DNA of 64,000 nt from Leptodactylus fallax (lineage: Eukaryota > Chordata > Amphibia > Anura > Leptodactylidae). How positions within the stretch are numbered: the stretch's first letter is position 1; the number at the start of each line of letters is the position of its first letter. The stretch lies in contig CAMRHE010000168.1 in assembly GCA_947044405.1 (NCBI GenBank), forward strand, positions 2,239,001 through 2,303,000, read 5' to 3'. The notes under the pieces are model-generated. The model was not told the DNA's origin. It saw only the letters and a program-made list of their open reading frames with translations, and searched no databases. Below are positions 32,035 through 45,321 of this stretch, piece by piece. Both the position numbers and the translations under genes were made by a program.

Positions 32035-33630
32035 CAGTGGGGAAAAGTATTTAGTCAGCCACCAATTGTGCAAGTTCTCCCACTTAAAAAGATGAGAGAG
32101 GCCTGTAATTGACATCATAGGTAGACCTCAACTATGAGAGACAAAATGAGAAAACGTATCTAGAAAAATCACATTGTCTAATTTTTTAAGAATATATTTG
32201 CAAATTATGGTGGAAAATAAGTATTTGGTCACCTACAAACAAGCAAGATTTCTGGCTCTCACAGACTTGTAACTTCTTCTTTAAGAGGCTCCTCTGTCCT
32301 CCACTCATTACCTGAAGTAATGGCACCTGTTTGAAATTGTTATCAGTATAAAAGACACCTGTCCACAACCTCAAACAGTCACACTCCAAACTCCACTATG
32401 GTGAAGACCAAAGAGCTGTGGAAGGACACCAGAAACAAAATTGTAGACCTGCATCAGGCTGGGAAGACTGAATCTGCAATAGGCAAGCAGCTTGGTGTGA
32501 AGAAATCAACTGTGGGAGCAATAATTAGAAAATGGAAGACATACAAAATCACTGATAATCTCCCACGATCAGGGGCTCCACGCAAGATCTCACCCTGTGG
32601 GGTCAAAATGATCACAAGAACGGTGAGCAAAATTCCCAGAACCACACAGGGGGACCTAGTGAATGACCTGCAGAAAGCTGGGACTAAAGTAACAAAGGCT
32701 ACCATCAGTAACACACTATGCCACCAGGGGATCCTGCAGTGCCAGATGTGTCCCCCTGTTTAACCCAGTACATATCCGGGCCCATCTGAAGTTTGCTAGA
32801 GAGCATTTGGATGTTCCAGAAGAGTACTGGGAGAATGTCATATGGTCAGATGAAACCAAAGCAGAACTGTTTGGTAGAAACACAACTCGTCGTGTTTGGA
32901 GGAGAGTGAATGCTGAGTTGCATCCAAAGAACACCATACCTACTGTGAAGCATGGGGGTGGCAACATCATGCTTTGGGGCTGTTTCTCTGCAAAGGGACC
33001 AGGACGACTGATCTATGTACATGAAAGAATGAATGGGGCCATGTATCGTGAGATTTTGAGTGCAAACCTCCTTCCATCAGCAAGGGCTTTGAAGATGAAA
33101 CGTGGCTGGGTCTTTCAGCATGACAGTGATCCCAAGCACACCGCCAGGGCAATGAAGGAGTGGCTTCGTAAGAAGCATTTCAAAGTCCTAGAGTGGCCTA
33201 GCCAGTCTCCAGATCTCAACCCCATAGAAAACCTTTGGAGGGAGTTGAAAGTCCGTGTTGCCCAGCGACAGCCCCAAAACATAACTGCTCTAGAGGAGAA
33301 CTGCATGGAGGAATGGGCCAACATATCAGCAACAGTGTGTGCCAACCTTGTGAAGATTTACAGAAAACGTTTGACCTCTGTCATTGCCAACAAAGGATAT
33401 ATAACAAAGTATTGAGATGAACTTTTGTTATTGACCAAATACTTATTTTCCACCATAATTTGCAAATAAATTCTTTAAAAATCAGACAATGTGATTTTTT
33501 GGATTTGTTTTCTCATTGTGTCTCTCATAGTTGAGGTTTACCTATGATGACAATTACAGGCCTCTCTCATCTTTTTAAGTGGGAGAACTTGCACAATTGG
33601 TAGTTGACTAAATACTTTTTTTCCCCACTG
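32035..33630 (+). mobile_element. Complete Tc1-like transposon with broken transposase
   Basis: The ends are cagtggggaaaagtatttag (32035) and its complement (ending 33630), each flanked by TA. The inverted repeats reach roughly 190 bp inward (..gtgcaagttctcccacttaaaaagatgagagaggcctgtaat..). A single transposase gene lies between them. Confidence 0.9.
32398..33415 (+). pseudogene. Tc1 transposase, DD34E, broken at about codon 120
   Basis: The start [20 protein letters not shown] leads into the paired-like helix-turn-helix ([18 protein letters not shown], then a GRPR-like linker read as GAPRKIS). The frame ends in TAA at 32761-32763 after a small lesion. The catalytic part resumes in another frame (from about 32765): [12 protein letters not shown] (Asp 1), [11 protein letters not shown] (Asp 2) and [11 protein letters not shown] (Glu, 34 residues after Asp 2). 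It ends [22 protein letters not shown]. One or two small changes separate it from an intact enzyme of about 340 residues. Confidence 0.9.
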
Positions 33631-33662
33631 TATATAAAAAAAGGTTATCCTGGACAACTCCT

Positions 33663-34069
33663 TTAAAGAGGACCTTTCATGTCCTCATGCATATTCAGTT
33701 TTATATACTGCTAGAAAGCCGACAGTGCGCTGTCGGAACGCCCCCCCCCTTCCCCTGACAGTACCCCTGTTCCTTACCGCCCAGCGATGATGCAGAGCTG
33801 TGAAGAACCCCCCCCCCCCCAGTACAAGTCTATGGATGAATACTGTCATGGGGGTGTTCCTCACTGCCCAGCGATGACGCTAGACTGTCAGGTACGCCCT
33901 TCTGACAGTGGGGAGATATCGGTGCTGAAACTAATGACTGAACTAACAATATCTCCAGCCCCGGGGCACATAATGGGAAAGCCAACAGTGTGCTGAATTC
34001 AGTGCACTGTCGGCTTTCTAGCGGTATATAAAACCATATATGCATGTGGACATAAAAGGTCCTCTTTAA
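33663..34069. mobile_element. TTAA-type foldback MITE, complete
   Basis: The termini are TTAAAGAGGACCTTTCATGTCC and the complement of the same end, ggacataaaaggtcctctttaa, so TTAA flanks both sides. This is the target used by piggyBac-type transposases. Inside are subterminal repeats (gctagaaagccgacagtgcgctgtcgg / ccgacagtgcactgaattcag in reverse) and two C runs. No coding capacity. Confidence 0.65.
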
Positions 34070-34902
34070 GCTAGATGAGAGGAAAGGCTCTCTCCATCTC
34101 TTTTAGGATGTTCTAAAGCTAAAGGGAGGCTTCATCTCCTTTACTCCAGCCATCATGGTACAGTCCAAATTAAATTTACATAACACTAAGTAAGCAAATA
34201 GTATTAAGAACATGTCAGAAAACTGTAAAGTTCACATGGACATGGACTTATGTGAATAATGACAATCTATGTACAGGGCTGTGCAATGTGTTGGTATTAC
34301 ATATGCAAAGGTATATTAAATACATTTCAGTAACTGGAAACCTATGACAATGAGCATCAATGGCTATTGCTAAAACATTTTTTTAATTTCTCACTTCCAG
34401 GCTCTCAAAGAGTTAAGGTTTTTATAAAAATGATATATTTCTTTTTTAAATAAAATGATTTGAAGCAAACATGGAACAATATTATCTCATTTATTGAAAA
34501 AAATATATTGAGGAATACTTGGATAGTGTGCTAGAATACAAATGCCTCACAAATCACTTACACCAAGTCATCCTCACCCTACACTACTACTAAAAGGAAG
34601 CAATGTGGTCATCTTGGAGAGGCACTACAATAAACATGTCAGAACATTGAAAGTGATCAGGCATCCCAGGCCATCTATTCACTCAGGGTTTACGGTCAGA
34701 ACAGCTTGTTCTACGTACTGGTAGTGAATGAGGGTCTTATGCCAGACTCCGACTGTTTTAGACTCCTAACTTTTAAGACATGTCTGAATGTCCCTTCAGT
34801 GATATGCTCTATGTTTCACTGAAAGTTATCACAAATAGTTTTAGAAACATTTATTGTCATCTATTGTGGTTGATCTGAGTTTGTAAACCTTTTCTCGACT
34901 AA
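34070..34902. other. No recognisable feature
   Basis: AT-rich sequence without supported coding, RNA or repeat signal. Confidence 0.4.
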
Positions 34903-35250
34903 GGCTAAGGCCCCACACAGCGAATCATTGCGGAAAAGCGTTGCGTTTTTTTCTGCAGTGTTTCTCACAGAAAGTCTGCTGAGTTTTCATCTGCTGACTT
35001 TCTACCTCTATTATACCTATACAGAAAACACCAGCGTTTCAGTAGGTATTATTGACATGCTGCATTTTACAAATACGCTCATGTTTTTGAATTCTCAGTA
35101 TTTCCACTGCAGATTTTTTTCTGCAATGTGTGGATGGGATTAGCCAGAATCCCATCCATTTTGCAGGTAATATAAAATGCAGCGTTTTTTGACTCTGTGC
35201 TTCCACCACGGCCAAAACGCTGGGTTTTCGCAACGTGGGGACCCAGCCTA
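34903..35250. mobile_element. MITE, 'aaggctaaggcccca' family, copy 2
   Basis: Left end actaaggctaaggccccacacagcg and right end cgcaacgtggggacccagcctaagg are complementary. The interior has the gcgttgcgttttttctgcag / gcagcgttttttgac motifs of the family. It is directly followed by a second copy. Confidence 0.6.
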
Positions 35251-35484
35251 AGGCTAAGGCCCCACATAGTGAAATTCAGATAATAAACACTCCTGAAAAA
35301 AAAACACAGCAGAAACGCATCACAGTTTTTTCCGCAGCATTCTCATTGCATTTTTGCTGAGTTTTTCTCTGCGGATTTTCTTCCCTTATTAAACCTATAG
35401 GGAAAACTCCAGTGTTTCCACTGGTATAATTGACATGCTGCGTTTTTCAAAAACTCATGCATTTTTGAAAATGCAGATTTTCCG
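35251..35484. mobile_element. MITE, same family, copy 3 (right end missing)
   Basis: The left end ctaaggccccacatagtgaa starts right after copy 2. The right end is replaced by gypsy gag sequence near 35485. Confidence 0.55.
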
Positions 35485-35691
35485 CAGCAGATGGAATTTG
35501 CCAGTTGTGAAGATATCATAGACTTGCTCCCCTGCATAGCGTAACAACATTGCTTTCTTTCTTGCATTGTCAGTAATGTTCAGTGCTTGCAGGAATATCT
35601 CAAAGCATTTCAGCCATTTATTCCAGCATGCTGCCAAGTTTGCTTGGGGCTGGTGCACATCAAATGCAGCAAAGGAGGGTAAGCAGGCCAT
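35485..35691 (-). pseudogene. Gypsy-type gag N-terminal fragment
   Basis: The minus-strand start MACLPSFAAFD is followed by WNKWLKCFEIFL, RKKAMLLRYAGEQVYDIF, which matches the capsid start of a vertebrate gypsy-like Gag (typical pattern: W..W...FE......, ..R..LLL..AGE.V.DI). About 68 residues remain before the sequence is cut by MITE DNA. It lies 3' of a primer-binding-site-like motif and an LTR, in the right order. Confidence 0.6.
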
Positions 35692-35779
35692 GGCTAGTGC
35701 TAGTATTGCAGTCTTGTATACAATTTGCTGTAGCTGTGAAATACCTTTTAGTTGATAATTTTTAATCCTCGTTGCCAAT

Positions 35780-36006
35780 TGTAGTGTTGTAGTGAGGATG
35801 CAGGTCATCTAGAATAAGTCCACTATGCAATAATGACTTTTATGGATCAGAACTCTTTATTCCATGCTTTCTCCAAGGCTCCCTGTCTAGCATCTGCCCC
35901 TCCTAGCTCAGCTCCTCTTCCCTTACTACCTCACTGTTGCTAGGCAGACAAAGCAAAATGAGTAAGCAGCAAAGAACATACAGAATATACTTATAACAAC
36001 ATCACA
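35780..36006 (-). repeat. LTR of the same gypsy-type element
   Basis: On the minus strand the LTR begins TGTGATGTTGTTATAAG (36006) and ends ..CACTACA (35780). It holds an AATAAA followed by agttctgatcc. The next bases, attggcaacgagg (35768-35780 on this strand), look like the start of a primer-binding site as found in several vertebrate gypsy groups. No 3' LTR is present in the window. Confidence 0.6.
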
Positions 36007-36079
36007 ATGACCTTTGCAAATGCCTGCTTATACAATGTAATAACCAAATTTGTCCTCAAATGTGCATGGTGCTCATTCA

Positions 36080-37090
36080 CTTCTGATCACTATTGTATTT
36101 TCCAGGTAAAAGACTAGGGCCACATGCAAAGTGTTTCTAAAATCAGGAAATAGAGCATAATAACTGGAGCTGACTTTTCACAGTGACACAAGCTAGGCTT
36201 GACATATTGGGCACTGAAATAGCATATATCTGGGAAAATGTCAATTTTCATTTTGCACCATCTGCTAGATTTCTTTTTAGTAAGCATCTCTGGGTCAAAA
36301 TGATCATTATTCCCTTTGATACATTTTATGTGGGGGTACAGTTTCCAAAATGTCGTCACTTCTTAGTATTCTCCACTGCATTGACACCTTAGGGGCTCTG
36401 CAAATGCTTCTATGCGCCTGAAAATGATCCTGCGCTCCTCGCCTTCTGTGCCCTGCTGTGTACCCAAACAGCAGCTTTCATTCACATGTGCAGTATTTCT
36501 GTACTGTGTAGAAATTGTTTATCAAATAGTGGAGTGCATTTTCTCCTTTAGCGACATTTAATTGGAAAAAAAAAGTAATTTTTCATTTTCAAGTCCCAAA
36601 CAGTTGTGGGGTCAAGATCCTCATCATAGCCCATGATGAATTCTGTTAGGAGTGTTGTTTCCAACTCACTTTTTGGAGTTTTCCATTGTACTGGTACTCT
36701 AGGGGCTCTGCAAATGAAACATGGCATCTGAAATCTATTCCAGCAAAATCTGCCCTCCAAAAGCCAAGTAGCACTCTTTGCATTCCAAGCCAGCCATATA
36801 ACCATACAGCAGTTTCCGATCACATATGAGATACAGTCATGTTCGGAAGAATGTAATGTAATGAACTGTTAGTGGATTTTCTCCTGTAACCTAATAAAAT
36901 TTTGGTGCCAAAGCAATGTTTTACTGGAAAAAAATTAAATTTTTCATGTTCATGTCCAAATGTTAATAAAATCTGCAAAACCGTTAGAGGCTAAATACTG
37001 AATATACCCCTTGATAAATTCCTTGAGGGGTGTAGTTTCCAAAATGGAGTCACTTTTGCGGGTTCTCCTGCATTCTGCCTGTGCATTCTG
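36080..37090. repeat. Degenerate array of a ~350-bp module
   Basis: The motif (gggg)gtgtagtttccaaaatggggtcactt is seen at about 36333, 36643 (decayed) and 37023, each followed by a short gap, 'ctctaggggctctgcaaatg', 'ctgaaatctattccagcaaaatctgcc' and 'ccatacagcagttt'. The larger array at 59.9-62.6 kb has the same module. No coding capacity. Confidence 0.6.
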
Positions 37091-37428
37091 TGAGGGATGC
37101 GGCTGTGCTACTACCTCTTCCGTTTCTCAGATACACAAGTAGCAGGCCGCCCCCTTCCTGTCTGGACCCATTCGCAGTTGCACCACCTGCAGCCACTATC
37201 ATTATGCCCCTGCTGGTTGCACGGCTGTGGCTGAGGTGAATTTGCCAGGACCACTACTGCTCTGAATTTAGAAAATGGGCCAAAATCTGTCAGTGGAACG
37301 ACCAAGCTCTTTGATATAAGTTTTGCCAGGATTTGTCAGAGAATCTAAAAGACCTTTAGGCAACTGACGTCTTTGAGGCAGCTAGTGTCTTAAACTTTAC
37401 CTACCAGAATGGTGTAGGGTTATAGGTA

Positions 37429-39064
<1,636 letters not shown>

Positions 39065-39066
39065 TA

Positions 39067-39639
39067 GCTTGTTTTGCTTGGTTCTTTGTCTGTTTCCTGC
39101 AGTGTATTTGAAAACTGCTTAAACAGCAATTCCATTGCTGGGAAATTGCTTAAGTGGCAATTCCAATAGAAAATAATTTGACAGTCTGCAAAAGGTTAAC
39201 TTACAGATACCCAAGAATTTGTGTTGACAAGGCTAAAAATGATGTTTTATCCTTTTATTAAAACTATTGCCTTTCCAACATAAATAGCATACTAGCTGAT
39301 TCCATTTGTAATTGAATTCATTTGAGATGAATTTTTGGGCTTTTCACTGTACAGATGGCTGGAAGCATCTGCTATCATTAGTTTATTCAAGATTTGCAAG
39401 ACGGAGCCACAACACCAAGGCAGTCACAGCATAAACAGTAAGTATATCAGGTGATTCTAGTCATTTTTCCATTTCTCCATAACATAACTACAGTATCCTT
39501 TCTCGATATGCTACATAATGCAGACCAGCATTCAACTTGAAAAACAAAGTTGAGGTTTATTATACTTCCAAACAACCATAACCATATCAGATGCATTTAA
39601 AATCTCTTAAATTTTGGTTCTCACAAAGTTTGCTGCTTC
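39067..39639. other. No recognisable feature
   Basis: Unique AT-rich sequence; nothing supported. Confidence 0.4.
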
Positions 39640-39838
39640 AGGCCGGGGCCCCATGTGGTATGAACACCACAGCAAAAACAGCAGTGTTTTACAGTCACTG
39701 CAAAGTGAGTGGGATTCTAGAGAATTCCGACCACATATTGCAGAAACATTCGCTCAGTTGGAAAAAACCATGATGCGCTGCCGCAGTGGTTTTTCCTGCA
39801 GCGCTTTTTGCTGCGGAACTTTAGGGGGCCTTAGCCTA
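39640..39838. mobile_element. MITE, 'aggcccca' family, copy 4
   Basis: Left end caggccggggccccatgtggt and right end tttagggggccttagcctaac are complementary, with gcagcgctttttgctgcgg inside. Confidence 0.5.
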
Positions 39839-42094
39839 ACTTTAAATCAACAGATCGGAATGGATAAATTGAGAGGTCAAGTTTTCATTATGATCTGTGG
39901 ATTATAAAATATTCCAAAAGTACAGATTAATAGATTAGAAAAACCAATAAAGACATACAGACTTTGGTCAACAAGCAGGAATTACTAAAGGTAGATTTTT
40001 GGAGAAGAGATATACTGGTTTGGAAATTAATAAAGCCATTGAGGAGGTCAATAACGGAAAATATGTTTAGAGGTATAAAAATAGCACAAAATAGAGAATA
40101 AGGCTGGGCTCATATGGTGCATTTCTGTTTTGCATTTGTTGCAGTTGAAATGTATGGTTTTCTGTTTAATGGTCATTGGTTTACAGTTGAAACGCATACC
40201 AGAATATTTGAAGAAATACTGGTGGATTTACAAAAGTAGACCCTGTGTTGGGAATGAAGTAGACCCCTGTTGTGTATAGGAAGGTTCCCACAATAAAATA
40301 TGCAGTATTGTTACATAAATATTAATGATAATAAAAGAAAAGTAGGAAAAACTGTTGTGACTTCTATAAATGGTTTAAGAATATAACATCATCACATAGC
40401 CTCATAAAATTTTATAATGATGAATTTAGAATTAGAGATGAAAATGCTTTGGAGGCTTTATACTCTTTGGTGTATTCATCTGGTTTCTAATATATAGGGA
40501 GAACATTAAGAAAATTAAAAGCACATTTAAGGAAACAAATACAAAGCATAAAAATATATATTAAAAGCAAGTGTCTCTTTACATTTTAAAAAAGCACCAC
40601 AGGTGTTCTTACAATGGCACATTACTTTAACACCTAAGGGGCTGAATTTCGATTTTGAAATAAAGCCCTTTTTAATGTATATACTTATCACATACTTTGA
40701 TATACTTAGTTTTCACTGTTTATATTGTAGATACATTAATATGGGATTATAAAATACAGAAGGAGAAACCCCTCTTATATTAAAGGGAGTCTATAACTGC
40801 CCCAGCTACTTTACATCACTCCCATAGTGCTGTAGATGCTGTTAGCAGAATACCTTTCTTATGTTTCAGAGTCCCAGGGATGCGTAGAAAAAGCACTTTT
40901 ATTCAGGGGGACGAGCTGAATGCAGGATGAGTGTGTTTAGTGATGATGTGTAAGCCGTGTACCGGGGTGGGCTTCCCAGGATACAGCGAAGTCACGACCA
41001 AAGGAAGCAACTCCAAATCAATTTAGTAAAAAACAAGATTTTACTTTGTGTAGTAACACCTATTTACCAGAAAAACACTCTCAACTATTTACATACATTC
41101 AGCCAGTAAGCTGAGACCCTGGTGTTGTACAGCGCGGTGCCTTCTCATGTGTAGCTTCAATAAGCTCCAAGCTTTTACCTATCTGCAGGCTGCAACTAAC
41201 CAGCCGCTTGTTACCTTTTTATCACCCTAGTCACAGGAACAATTCAGTGAGTGTGATAGAGGCACCGGTGGTATAACACAAGAGCTTACAAACTTATCAA
41301 AATACCCCTATTCCCCACAAATAAAGTATAACCGAGTAAATATCATAGTAGGTCAGCTTGCAAGCCAAAGAAATATGACAACGTATAAAATGTCGCTTCT
41401 TGGCTTCCTCAGAAGCTTCTCTCTGGGAGTTACAACTCAATAGAATTCTCTGAGTCCTTACTACCGAATAGGTAGATAATTCAGCAGTAGTGTGGCCTGT
41501 GAAGATGAGTATGCCTAACTATTCTAACTACAGGCCCTTACTCAGTCCCAAGCAATTTGCGCCAAAAATCTAATGCGGTGCATGCACGATTACTGCTTTT
41601 ACTGTTTCAGATTTGTTGGGTACCTTGTAGTTTCCCTCTGAAACCGCTGAAAGCAGGGCTCATCCAAACACGCGGTCTCACTGACAGGGCCACTTCTCAG
41701 CCGCTCCTTGATAGCAATCTTCACCTTTGGATGCTGTCTGAGCAAACCCTGGCACAGTCTCTGCTTTAGCAACCTCTTGTTATATGTCTCTAATCCTTTT
41801 AGAATGTTTTTCCTCTCACTTCAGCCCTTCTTCTTCCAAAAGATCAGAAGCACACACAGCTAAGATGGCTGCCAGACACACTCTCTCTCTTCTTGTTTCT
41901 CCTCTGCAGAACAGGGTCTCCACGTCACTACTCCAGGGAATTACAGAATTACAGTCTCTTCTATTTCTGAGGTAACAGTGGCCTCTTGTGGTCAAACAAA
42001 CAAATGTCAGTTTATAAAAAAAAAAAATAAACTTATCTACAGAAACAGCTACATTCACAACATGAGGGCTGTTTCCCCATCTTACAGATGTAGC
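39839..42094. other. No gene seen
   Basis: No supported reading frame. The stretch 40783-40830 (taaagggagtctataactgcc) looks like the end of a MITE. The part 40950-41990 has the flavour of an LTR or leader in reverse (ataaagtataacc and 'gattttactttgtgtag'), but no duplication or partner was found, so I leave it unassigned. Confidence 0.35.
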
Positions 42095-43223
42095 CAGTGG
42101 CGTAACTAGGAATTGCCGGGCCCCATTTAACAGGCGAACATTCGATATGGGACCCCCCCACACAAACGGTATTCCCCATAACTCCATAGCGACCCCTCCA
42201 AACAGTATAATGTCCCACCGTGGCCTCTGCACACACATACTATTATGCCCCATAGTGACCCCTGAACGCACAGTATTATGATCCACCATGGCCCCTGCAC
42301 ACACTATTATGCCCCATAGTGGCCCCTACACACACTATGTGCCATAGTAACCCTGCACACACTTTGTCCCATTTTGGGCCACCCATGAACTATTATACTC
42401 GGGGGTCTTTTCAGACTCCCGAGTATAATGATTGGAGACTCAGGGGAGGATGCAAACATAAAAAACAATGTTTCTTACCTCTCCCTGGCTCCGGCGCACT
42501 TCCCACTACTTTTGGCCCTCTTCAATGTTGGACCAATTGTCACGTGAAACAGGCCAGCGTTGTGATGCATAATGATGTCTGGGACGTCACCAAAGAGGCC
42601 CGAAGACTACCGCAGGAGAGTTAAGTAACGTTTTTTATGTTTGTCATCTCCCCTGGGCCTCCGATCATTATACTCTGGGGTCTGAAAAGACCCCAGACTA
42701 TGATAGCAGTGTTTGTAAGGTTTGCGGGCAGCGGCCTTACTTACCAATCCCCGCTCCTTTTCACAGCCGCCTCCGATTCAGCAGCAGGGGAAGTGCAGGT
42801 GGCCGTGAGCAGGAGCAGGGTTCGGTAAGTAAATAGGGCCCATTACCTGCTGGGGTTACTCCAGCAGGTAACGGCTTATTAAAAAAAAAAAAAAAAAAAA
42901 AAAAAACACATCAGGGGCCCGTCGGGCCCCTAATGTCCTGAGCCCTGTGGTAGCTGCAATCCGCTGCTACCCCGGTATTTATACAGTGTTTTATGTTCCT
43001 TCAACTCCTTGGGGCCTCCAATCAGCTCACAGCCGCCTCCGCAAAAGGTGAAGCACAGGCGGCCGTGAGCAAGAGCAGGGATCGGTAAGTAAATAGGGCC
43101 CATTACCTGCTGGTGTTACACCAGCAGGTAATGGCCTATTAAACAAAATAACATCAGGGGCCTGCCAGGATCCCTAATGTCCCCGGCCCTGTGGCAGCTG
43201 CTACCCCAGTATTTACGCCACTG
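42095..43223 (+). mobile_element. 1.1-kb hAT-type non-autonomous element, family reference copy
   Basis: It begins CAGTGGCGTAACTAGG and ends with the complement CCCCAGTATTTACGCCACTG. Order inside: minisatellite (42180-42370), palindrome gggtcttttcagactcccga, foldback arms, palindrome ggggtctgaaaagacccc, GC-rich segment with gcaggtaac hairpins, A run (42881-42906), then a second copy of the GC-rich segment. No perfect 8-bp duplication is left, unlike at 15901-16687. The right-hand part exists alone at 14240-14410. Confidence 0.75.
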
Positions 43224-43389
43224 ACTAGACTGCCATACTGGATTTCAGCATTCTTATAAATTGATACGATTTTAAACTAATCATGCCCCCTGCAGCAAAA
43301 TACATGGCTGCTGCTTGAACTAATGAAAACTCTCAGTAGACCCAAGCCCGTCTCCAATCTGAAAAGGTATGTCAGTATGTCAGTAAGAA

Positions 43390-43595
43390 ATTGGCACAAA
43401 GGCGTTTTTTTTTTTCAATTCCACCTCATTCTGAATTTTTTTCCAGCTTCCCAGTACATTGTACAGGATATTGAATGGTGCCATTACAAAGTACAATTTG
43501 TCCCACAAACAATAAACCATCACATTTCTCTTGGAAGATGGGGAGGAAAAAACAGATACACAAAAACGAAAATTGGCTTGGTTTTTAAGGGATTA
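43390..43595 (-). repeat. Copy of the 19.35-kb dispersed repeat
   Basis: The complement of 43400-43520 (ggcaccattcaatatcctgtacaatgtactgggaagctgg...ttcagaatgaggtgg) matches 19345-19425. A related decayed stretch lies at 59500-59575 (cccacaaacaaccagccctcaca). Confidence 0.6.
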
Positions 43596-44169
43596 AACTA
43601 GGGGGTAGCTGCTGTACTGTTCGCATTTACTATACACTTGTACTGTTTCGGGTCAATATGACCCGACCTATTAAAATGTTGATTTTAGCTACTGTAAGTG
43701 TTTTTTTTGAATATCTATTTCATTATTAAACTGTATGTGAACATGGCTGATTATAAACAAATGAAATTAAAACTTAACTTTTATTTATTTTTTTCAAAAA
43801 AAAGGTTACACGGGCTGTTTGCAATTATGTTCGCTTTATAGCATTCTGCACACAAATAACAAACATGCTTATTTTAATTTACTATAACTTTAAATCTAAC
43901 TAAATATAACTTTGTCTTAACATATTTTATAAAACAACAAATGAAAAATAACGAAAACGTCAGTTTTTCTTTTTTATCTATAAAAAGTTTGAACAGGTTC
44001 ATTCATTTTTACATTGAGCACAATAATAAAACACACGTCCTTTACAAAGCTATTTTGCACACCCAGCACGTCAGATTTGTTTTATTGTCACAAGAAGATG
44101 AACAGAAGCTACATATCTTCCTTTTTTGGCTGGTAGCTGTGCTGGTGGAGGCCGTGAAGTCTCTTTCTT

Positions 44170-44384
44170 AAGCATGCTGCTGGACACTCTTCACAATGGC
44201 GGCTTCTCCTTCACTTCTGGGGTTTACTTTTCTGGCTTCGATATACGGCCTAACTAGGGATTTTCCTAATTCTTCAATAAACATTCTTCTTTTATGCAGC
44301 TTATTTCTGTTCTAATTGGGGTCGATTTCTCTCCATAAAACAAATGCATTGTATGCCGAAACATCCAGAATGTTGTAAAACATT
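44170..44384 (-). pseudogene. piggyBac transposase, C-terminal part
   Basis: The minus strand from 44384 reads MFYNILDVSAYNAFVLW, which normally follows RWPMI directly in piggyBac transposases; that partner is at 49712. It goes on to RRMFIEELGKSLVRPYI and ends in TAA near 44170. An in-frame stop follows REIDPN. No clear cysteine-rich C-terminal domain is seen. Confidence 0.75.
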
Positions 44385-44387
44385 CCC

Positions 44388-44540
44388 TTACGTCCTACAG
44401 CAGCACAATATGGGGTATTTCTCCCCCTGTGTGTTGTCTAGGACAGGTGGAACTTTTAATTAGCACAAAAATGTGCTTACTAACCTGCCCTATAAGAGGG
44501 CACGAGAGACCTCCCTCACCTGTGTTTTTTTCTGTCCTGT
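44388..44540 (+). repeat. DIRS left inverted terminal repeat
   Basis: It matches the complement of 49555-49680 almost base for base over about 125 bp, up to the divergence at cctgtgtttttttctg. A related but diverged copy of this end is at 63783-63960. Confidence 0.9.
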
Positions 44541-45321
44541 GTGAGACAGGTGGAGGAGGTCTCTTGTGACCTCTCTAGAGTTAAGGGGTTTTTTCTTACC
44601 TTGAGGTGGTCGTTTCCTTCTGTTGCCGGCCTGCGTTTGTTCTTCCCAGCGCTTCTGTCGGTAATTCTTCGGCCGGCGGTAGGCTTCGGCCTACCCGGAG
44701 GTGACGTCGGACTTTGCGACGGCCGGAACCCTTCTCTGTGTCCGGGTTCCCGTGCGGGCGGATTTCGCCGGACTCCTTCACGCCTACTTCCGGTTCTCAG
44801 AAAAAGTGCGGTAAGTTTGCAAATTTAAAATTTAAAGGCAAAATATAGAATTGATTTTTGCTGCTTGTTGTTTGAGCCTCTGACTTAGGCTTTTGCCTCT
44901 ATATTTCATTATGGCATTTGACCCGTTTTGGTGCTATAAATCTCAGGAGGGTAAGTAATATTTATTCATTCTTGTTCATATATTATATGAATTGTCGATT
45001 CATATCGCTGGCCTTGCTCTGCATGATTTCCTATGAATTTTTTCATTGTGGATTAGTTTTGTGTTTGGCTCCGCCTCCACTTATGGTTGCCTTTAAAATG
45101 TCCCATAGTCCATTTGGGTTGGGCTGTGATTTTCTGGCTCTCCTATTGCTAAGGAGTAGAAATTCTACTCTGTGATTCAGAGATTACCCTATTTGACTAT
45201 GTGCTGTTGCTACATTTTTTGCAACGACCGACCTCCTTAAGGTACCCCTCTCTTTCTGGTTCTGGTTGCGGTTTGTAATATTGGTATTGTTATTGTCTGT
45301 GACTTTTTGTGGTCTTTTTAG

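Noticed and set aside
44541..44828. Small open frame before the DIRS gag
   Set aside because: It lies in the GC-rich DIRS leader and shows no similarity to DIRS proteins; the Gag start at 45322 is better supported by the long downstream frame.
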